This document shows, piece after piece, positions 22,518-25,948 of a stretch of DNA of 25,948 bases; position 1 is the stretch's first letter, and the number at the start of each line of letters is the position of its first letter. The DNA comes from RGIG2945 sp045540355 (lineage in GTDB: Bacteria > Bacillota > Clostridia > Oscillospirales > Acutalibacteraceae), in assembly GCA_045540355.1 (NCBI GenBank), contig JAZQHB010000020.1, positions 1 to 25,948 of the forward strand. Reading direction: 5' to 3'. The notes below the pieces were generated by a model that did no database searches, was not told the origin of the DNA, and saw only the letters and a program-made list of their open reading frames with translations. The translations under genes were made by a program, and so were the position numbers.

Positions 22518-22540
22518 GTGTGATGCTAATCACGCTTTTT
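22518..22540 (+). terminator. terminator of the structured RNA, just before pnuC
   Basis: GTGTGAT (22518-22524) pairs with ATCACGC (22529-22535) around GCTA, with one wobble pair, followed by TTTTT (22536-22540). It lies five bases after the last pair of the RNA's outer stem. The pnuC ribosome binding site (AGGAGG) begins a few bases further on, so pnuC expression from upstream must read through it. Confidence 0.8.
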
Positions 22541-22553
22541 CAAGGAGGAAATT

Positions 22554-23228
22554 ATGAACTATTTTACAAAAACAGAAAAAGGAATATGGATTGGTTCGGT
22601 AATACTTATAACACTGTCCTTTCTGATTTTTGACCAAGGAAGTTATCTTAATTTAATATCATCGCTTATCGGTGTGACTTCGCTGATTTATTGTGCAAAG
22701 GGAAATCCTTTCGGGCAGGTTTTAATAATATTATTCAGTCTGCTTTACGGCACAATATCATATGCCTGCAGATATTATGGGGAAATGGCAACCTATGTGG
22801 GGATGACACTTCCTATGGCAATATTTGCCCTCATAGAGTGGATTCGCCATCCGTATAAAGGGAATAAAAGCGAGGTGGAAATAAGAAAAATCACGGTAAC
22901 AGACCACCTTATTATGTGGTCATTAGCAGTGGCGGTAACGGCAGTATTCTATTTTATATTGAAGTATTTTAACACTGCGAATCTGGTTGTCAGCACACTT
23001 TCTGTCACAACCAGCTTTGTTGCGGTATATCTTACTTCAAAACGCAGCCCTTATTATGCGATAGCATATGCGGCAAATGATATTGTACTTATCGTTCTCT
23101 GGCTTCTGGCATCGTTGGAAGATATTAAATATGTCTCTGTACTGGCGTGCTTTATAGCTTTTCTTGTAAATGATATCTACGGCTTTATAAACTGGCGTAG
23201 AATGGAAAAAAGGCAACGGGAAAATTAA
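22554..23228 (+). CDS. pnuC: PnuC-family nicotinamide riboside/mononucleotide transporter
   Basis: A 224-aa membrane protein with about seven hydrophobic segments. The C-terminal signature VNDIYGFINWRRM is typical of PnuC (DLYG..NW-like), and an internal YAANDIVLIVLWLLA segment matches the family's pore helices. Characterised PnuC proteins import nicotinamide riboside (older literature: NMN) for NAD synthesis; relatives carry other vitamin nucleosides, so the substrate is not certain. AGGAGG precedes the ATG. The gene stands alone: a terminator and structured RNA lie immediately upstream, and its own terminator overlaps its last codons. Confidence 0.85.
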   Translation: MNYFTKTEKGIWIGSVILITLSFLIFDQGSYLNLISSLIGVTSLIYCAKGNPFGQVLIILFSLLYGTISYACRYYGEMATYVGMTLPMAIFALIEWIRHPYKGNKSEVEIRKITVTDHLIMWSLAVAVTAVFYFILKYFNTANLVVSTLSVTTSFVAVYLTSKRSPYYAIAYAANDIVLIVLWLLASLEDIKYVSVLACFIAFLVNDIYGFINWRRMEKRQREN

Positions 23229-23246
23229 GGTTTCCTGTTGCTTTTT
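23213..23246 (+). terminator. terminator overlapping the end of pnuC
   Basis: GCAACGGGAAA (23213-23223) pairs with TTTCCTGTTGC (23231-23241) over 11 positions with one G-U, loop of 7 nt, followed by TTTTT (23242-23246). The left arm encodes the last residues of PnuC. It separates pnuC from the mgsA operon. Confidence 0.88.
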
Positions 23247-23266
23247 GCATTTAGGTAATATATAAT
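23238..23266 (+). promoter_or_regulatory. promoter of the mgsA operon
   Basis: TTGCTT (23238-23243), a 17-nt spacer and a perfect TATAAT (23261-23266). It overlaps the pnuC terminator. Transcription would start near 23273, about 25 nt before mgsA. Confidence 0.6.
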
Positions 23267-23297
23267 AAAAAAAGAAAAATGTTCGGAGGTTTTACAA

Positions 23298-23681
23298 ATG
23301 AAAATTGCATTAATTGCACACGATAAGAAAAAACAGGAAATTATAGATATTGCAAAGGAATATAAGGATATACTTGCGGAGCATGAACTTTTCGCGACAG
23401 GAACAACAGGAACAATGATTATGGGTGAGACAAAGCTTGATATATGCCGCCTTAAAAGCGGCCCTTTGGGCGGTGACCAACAGATAGGTGCTATGCTTGC
23501 AAACGGTGAGCTTGACCTTATAATTTTTCTTCGTGATCCGCTTACTGCACAGCCTCACGAGCCTGATGTGTCTGCACTTTTAAGGCTTTGCGATGTGCAG
23601 AAAATTCCCCTTGCTACAAATGAAAGCAGTGCAAAAATTATGCTGGAAGCACTTAAAAACGGAACTTTTTTGTGTGATTAA
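23298..23681 (+). CDS. mgsA: methylglyoxal synthase
   Basis: A 127-aa enzyme converting dihydroxyacetone phosphate to methylglyoxal and phosphate, the entry to the glycolytic bypass toward lactate. Family motifs are intact: IALIAHDKKK, FATGTTGT, LKSGPLGGDQQIGA with the catalytic Asp60, FLRDPLTAQPHEPDV with His87, and LRLCDVQKIPLATN. The length is slightly below the E. coli enzyme (152 aa), as usual in Firmicutes. GGAGG precedes the ATG, and the stop overlaps the next start (TAATG). It is first in an operon with an ECF S component and a LarA homologue. Confidence 0.96.
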   Translation: MKIALIAHDKKKQEIIDIAKEYKDILAEHELFATGTTGTMIMGETKLDICRLKSGPLGGDQQIGAMLANGELDLIIFLRDPLTAQPHEPDVSALLRLCDVQKIPLATNESSAKIMLEALKNGTFLCD

Positions 23682-24223
23682 TGACGGTGGATAAAATGCA
23701 AAACAGTAGGTTGAAAAATACAGTTTTATCCGCAATGTTTCTGGCGATAGGTGTTGTTCTGCCGTTTTTTACCTCGCAAATAAAGGAAATCGGGGACACG
23801 CTTTTGCCGATGCATATTCCTGCACTTCTTTGCGGATTTATATGCGGACCGTGGTATGGTCTTGTTACAGGGATTATGATACCGCTATTTAAAAGTTTAA
23901 TATCATCAATGCCGCCCATTTATCCAAATGCCGTATGGATGGCTTTTGAGCTTGCAACTTATGGGTTTGTGACAGGGTTTTTATACAGAATAAAGAAAAA
24001 TCCCTCAATGGTGGATATTTACATATGCCTTGTAACGGCAATGATTGCAGGTCGTATTATGTGGGGTATTGCAAAAGCAGTACTTCTTGGTATAGGCGGA
24101 AAAAGCTTTGGAATCAGTGCTTTTATTGCAGGGGGATTTGTTGATGCAATTCCCGGAATTATCATCCAGCTTGTACTTATACCTTTGTTAATAAAAGTTT
24201 TAAAGAAAGAGAAACGAATATGA
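23681..24223 (+). CDS. ECF transporter substrate-binding (S) component
   Basis: A 180-aa membrane protein with about five or six helices. It has the ECF S-component pattern LPMHIPALLCGFICGPWYGL (about residues 43-62), followed by a GIMIPLFKSL helix and an N-terminal AMFLAIGVVLP helix that would meet the energising module. S components capture a vitamin or metal and need shared EcfA/A'/T proteins, none of which is in this window. The substrate is not readable. The start is uncertain: ATG 23681 overlaps the mgsA stop, but ATG 23696 has GGTGG five bases upstream and may be the true one. The stop overlaps the larA-like start (ATGA). Confidence 0.85.
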   Translation: MTVDKMQNSRLKNTVLSAMFLAIGVVLPFFTSQIKEIGDTLLPMHIPALLCGFICGPWYGLVTGIMIPLFKSLISSMPPIYPNAVWMAFELATYGFVTGFLYRIKKNPSMVDIYICLVTAMIAGRIMWGIAKAVLLGIGGKSFGISAFIAGGFVDAIPGIIIQLVLIPLLIKVLKKEKRI

Positions 24224-25506
24224 AAACAATAGAATTTCCTTACGGAAAAGAAAAATTAAGTTATACTTTCGGGGATGAGCTTATTGGCGTACTCGCTTCA
24301 TCAATAGAAGAATATGTGCCTGAATATGGCGAGACAGAGATTGTCGAAAATGCAGTTGCAACCCCCGTTGGTTCACCCTTGCTTTCAGACCTTGCAAAGG
24401 GTAAAAACAAGGTTGTAATTATAGCAAGTGACCATACACGTCCTGTTCCCAGTAAAATAATTATGCCTATTATGCTTCGTGAAATAAGAAAAGGAAATCC
24501 CGATGCGGATATCACAATCCTTATTGCAACAGGGTGTCACAGAGGGACAACAAAGGATGAGCTTGTAAGTAAATTCGGCGAAGATATTGTAAGAAATGAG
24601 AAAATATATATCCACGACTGTGATGAGAGGGAGAAGCTTGTAAACATCGGCACACTTCCCTCAGGAGGTACGTGTGAAATAAATTCTATTGCCTATGAAG
24701 CAGACCTTCTTGTGGCAGAAGGGTTTATTGAACCGCACTTTTTTGCAGGCTTTTCAGGGGGAAGAAAAAGCGTTCTTCCCGGTGTTGCAGGAAGAAACAC
24801 TGTGCTTGCGAACCACTGTTCTGAATTCATTGCACACACTAATGCAAGAACAGGTATTCTTGAAAACAATCCTATTCACGAGGATATGCTGTGGGCGGTA
24901 AAGAAAGCTAAATTAGCATTTATTGTAAATGTTGTTCTTAATGCTGATAAAGAGGTCATTTTTGCAACTGCAGGCGACGTAGAGAAAGCACACAAAAAGG
25001 GTACGGACTTCCTTTCATCTCTTTGCGGTGCAAAGGCTGTACCTGCAGATATTGTAATATCTACCAATGGAGGATACCCTCTTGACCAGAATATGTATCA
25101 GGCGGTTAAGGGTATGACTGCCGCAGAAGCAACTGTTAAAAGAGACGGTGTTATTATAATGCTTTCTGCATCGGGGGATGGCATCGGTGGGGACCATTTC
25201 TATCATCAGCTTGCAGACGAGGCGGATATAAATAAGACGATGGAGATATTCCTTTCACGTGACAGAGGAGAAACTGTTCCCGATCAGTGGCAGACACAGA
25301 TTATGCTACGTGTACTGATGCACGCAAGTGTGATTTACATATCAGAAATGCCTGACGAAACAGTCAGGGAAATGCATATGATACCTGCTCATTCAATAGA
25401 AGATGCAATTATTAAAGCAAAAGAAATTCTTGGTAAAGAAGCTGCAACAATAACGGCAATCCCGGACGGTGTAGCGGTAGTAGTAGATAAAGGAGAATTA
25501 TTATGA
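24220..25506 (+). CDS. larA: LarA-family nickel-dependent 2-hydroxyacid racemase
   Basis: A 428-aa DUF2088/LarA protein. Residues known from lactate racemase of Lactiplantibacillus plantarum are all present with numbering shifted by one: His107 (ATGCHR), His173 (EPHFFAG), Lys183 (FSGGRKSVLPG, the site of the covalent nickel-pincer nucleotide), His199 (LANHC), Gln294 and Lys297 (YQAVKGM), plus SDHTRP near 70-75. Such enzymes racemise or epimerise lactate or other 2-hydroxy acids by hydride transfer. LarB, LarC and LarE, which make the cofactor, are not in the window. The ATGA overlaps on both sides show tight coupling. The substrate need not be lactate; the next gene, a hydrolase, may hint at a sugar-acid route. 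Confidence 0.88.
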   Translation: MKTIEFPYGKEKLSYTFGDELIGVLASSIEEYVPEYGETEIVENAVATPVGSPLLSDLAKGKNKVVIIASDHTRPVPSKIIMPIMLREIRKGNPDADITILIATGCHRGTTKDELVSKFGEDIVRNEKIYIHDCDEREKLVNIGTLPSGGTCEINSIAYEADLLVAEGFIEPHFFAGFSGGRKSVLPGVAGRNTVLANHCSEFIAHTNARTGILENNPIHEDMLWAVKKAKLAFIVNVVLNADKEVIFATAGDVEKAHKKGTDFLSSLCGAKAVPADIVISTNGGYPLDQNMYQAVKGMTAAEATVKRDGVIIMLSASGDGIGGDHFYHQLADEADINKTMEIFLSRDRGETVPDQWQTQIMLRVLMHASVIYISEMPDETVREMHMIPAHSIEDAIIKAKEILGKEAATITAIPDGVAVVVDKGELL

Positions 25507-25948
25507 GAGATATTTCATTAATTGATAAAAACTTTGCCATACAGACAGAAATAGACCGTGATGATGTTAAGTTTTATGATATTGAGAATGAACCATTTAA
25601 AGTTTACGGTGTCTTCAAAGAAAACGGCAAGTACCGCCGTATGCCTGAAAATACTGCCAAATCTGTGAATATGGCAATATACGGACTTCACACACATACC
25701 GCAGGCGGAAGGGTGCGTTTCAGAACAGATAGTGAATATATAGCGATTCATGCAGAAATGGGTGAACTTTATCAGGGTTCTCACTTTCCGCTTACAGGAA
25801 GCTCGGGATTTGATTTGTATGACGGCAATAATTATGCAGGCACTTACCGTCCGCCTATGGAGGATAAGGGCGGTTATGAAAGCATACTTACCTTCCCCGA
25901 CAGAAAAATGAGGGATATTACAATTAACTTTCCGTCATATAATGATGT
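25503..25948 (+). CDS. SGNH/GDSL hydrolase with N-terminal GxDLY domain (cut by window end)
   Basis: Read directly: ATG at 25503 overlaps the LarA stop, and the frame stays open for 148 codons to the window edge. The translation includes GLHTHTAGGRVRFRTDSEYI and the motif SSGFDLYDG, the GxDLY signature of the beta-sandwich domain that precedes an SGNH esterase domain in this family. The catalytic part lies beyond the window. No signal peptide is seen. Relatives are annotated as carbohydrate or lipid esterases; the substrate is unknown. Confidence 0.8.
   Translation, partial: MRDISLIDKNFAIQTEIDRDDVKFYDIENEPFKVYGVFKENGKYRRMPENTAKSVNMAIYGLHTHTAGGRVRFRTDSEYIAIHAEMGELYQGSHFPLTGSSGFDLYDGNNYAGTYRPPMEDKGGYESILTFPDRKMRDITINFPSYND

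Noticed and set aside
1..25948. CRISPR arrays, insertion sequences, prophage or tRNA genes
   Set aside because: No regularly spaced direct repeats, transposase or integrase coding, phage structural genes or cloverleaf sequences were seen on either strand.

Overview
The window is low-GC DNA with AGGAGG-type ribosome binding sites, tightly packed operons and sigma-A promoters. It carries an S-layer-homology (SLH) surface protein, SpoIIE/RsbW-type partner-switching proteins, a short clostridial ferredoxin-thioredoxin-reductase-like protein and a LarA homologue. Together these suggest an anaerobic Clostridia-class Firmicute, probably an uncultured gut or rumen relative. That placement is inference. 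No rRNA, tRNA, insertion sequence or CRISPR array was seen.

Region 1 (about 197-19645, + strand) is one long co-oriented block and the most unusual part of the window. A promoter precedes a STAS anti-sigma-antagonist, a DUF2156 protein, a MATE transporter fused to a degenerate RsbW-like ATPase domain, a membrane SpoIIE-type PP2C phosphatase and a soluble RsbW-like kinase. An NHLM-type peptide export set follows: a short membrane-fusion subunit, a C39-peptidase ABC transporter and a second ABC transporter. Then come a 65-aa leader-type peptide, an ECF-like sigma factor, a possible 36-aa ORF, a 2779-aa Calx-beta/beta-propeller/SLH protein, and an easily missed 55-aa double-glycine peptide just before a strong terminator. 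The two peptides share the leader pattern L-x-E-[IV]-S-(GG or AA), and their predicted cores share N-[LV]-R at the same place. My reading is a self-contained system: a phosphorylation-controlled switch that senses something outside the cell controls a sigma factor, which drives export of two small peptides and display of a giant cell-wall protein.

Region 2 (19646-21996) has a gene-poor stretch of hairpins. It is followed by a minus-strand redox operon (4Fe-4S ferredoxin, FTR-like protein, thioredoxin) divergent from a Crp/Fnr regulator, with a palindrome between them.

Region 3 (21982-22553) holds two RNA elements. The first is a promoter-driven leader with mutually exclusive terminator and anti-terminator stems. 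The second is a GC-rich, pseudoknotted structured RNA of about 220 nt with its own terminator just before pnuC.

Region 4 (22554-25948) has pnuC with its own terminator, then a promoter and a coupled operon: methylglyoxal synthase, an ECF-transporter S component, a LarA-family nickel racemase with all key residues, and the start of a GxDLY/SGNH hydrolase cut by the window edge.
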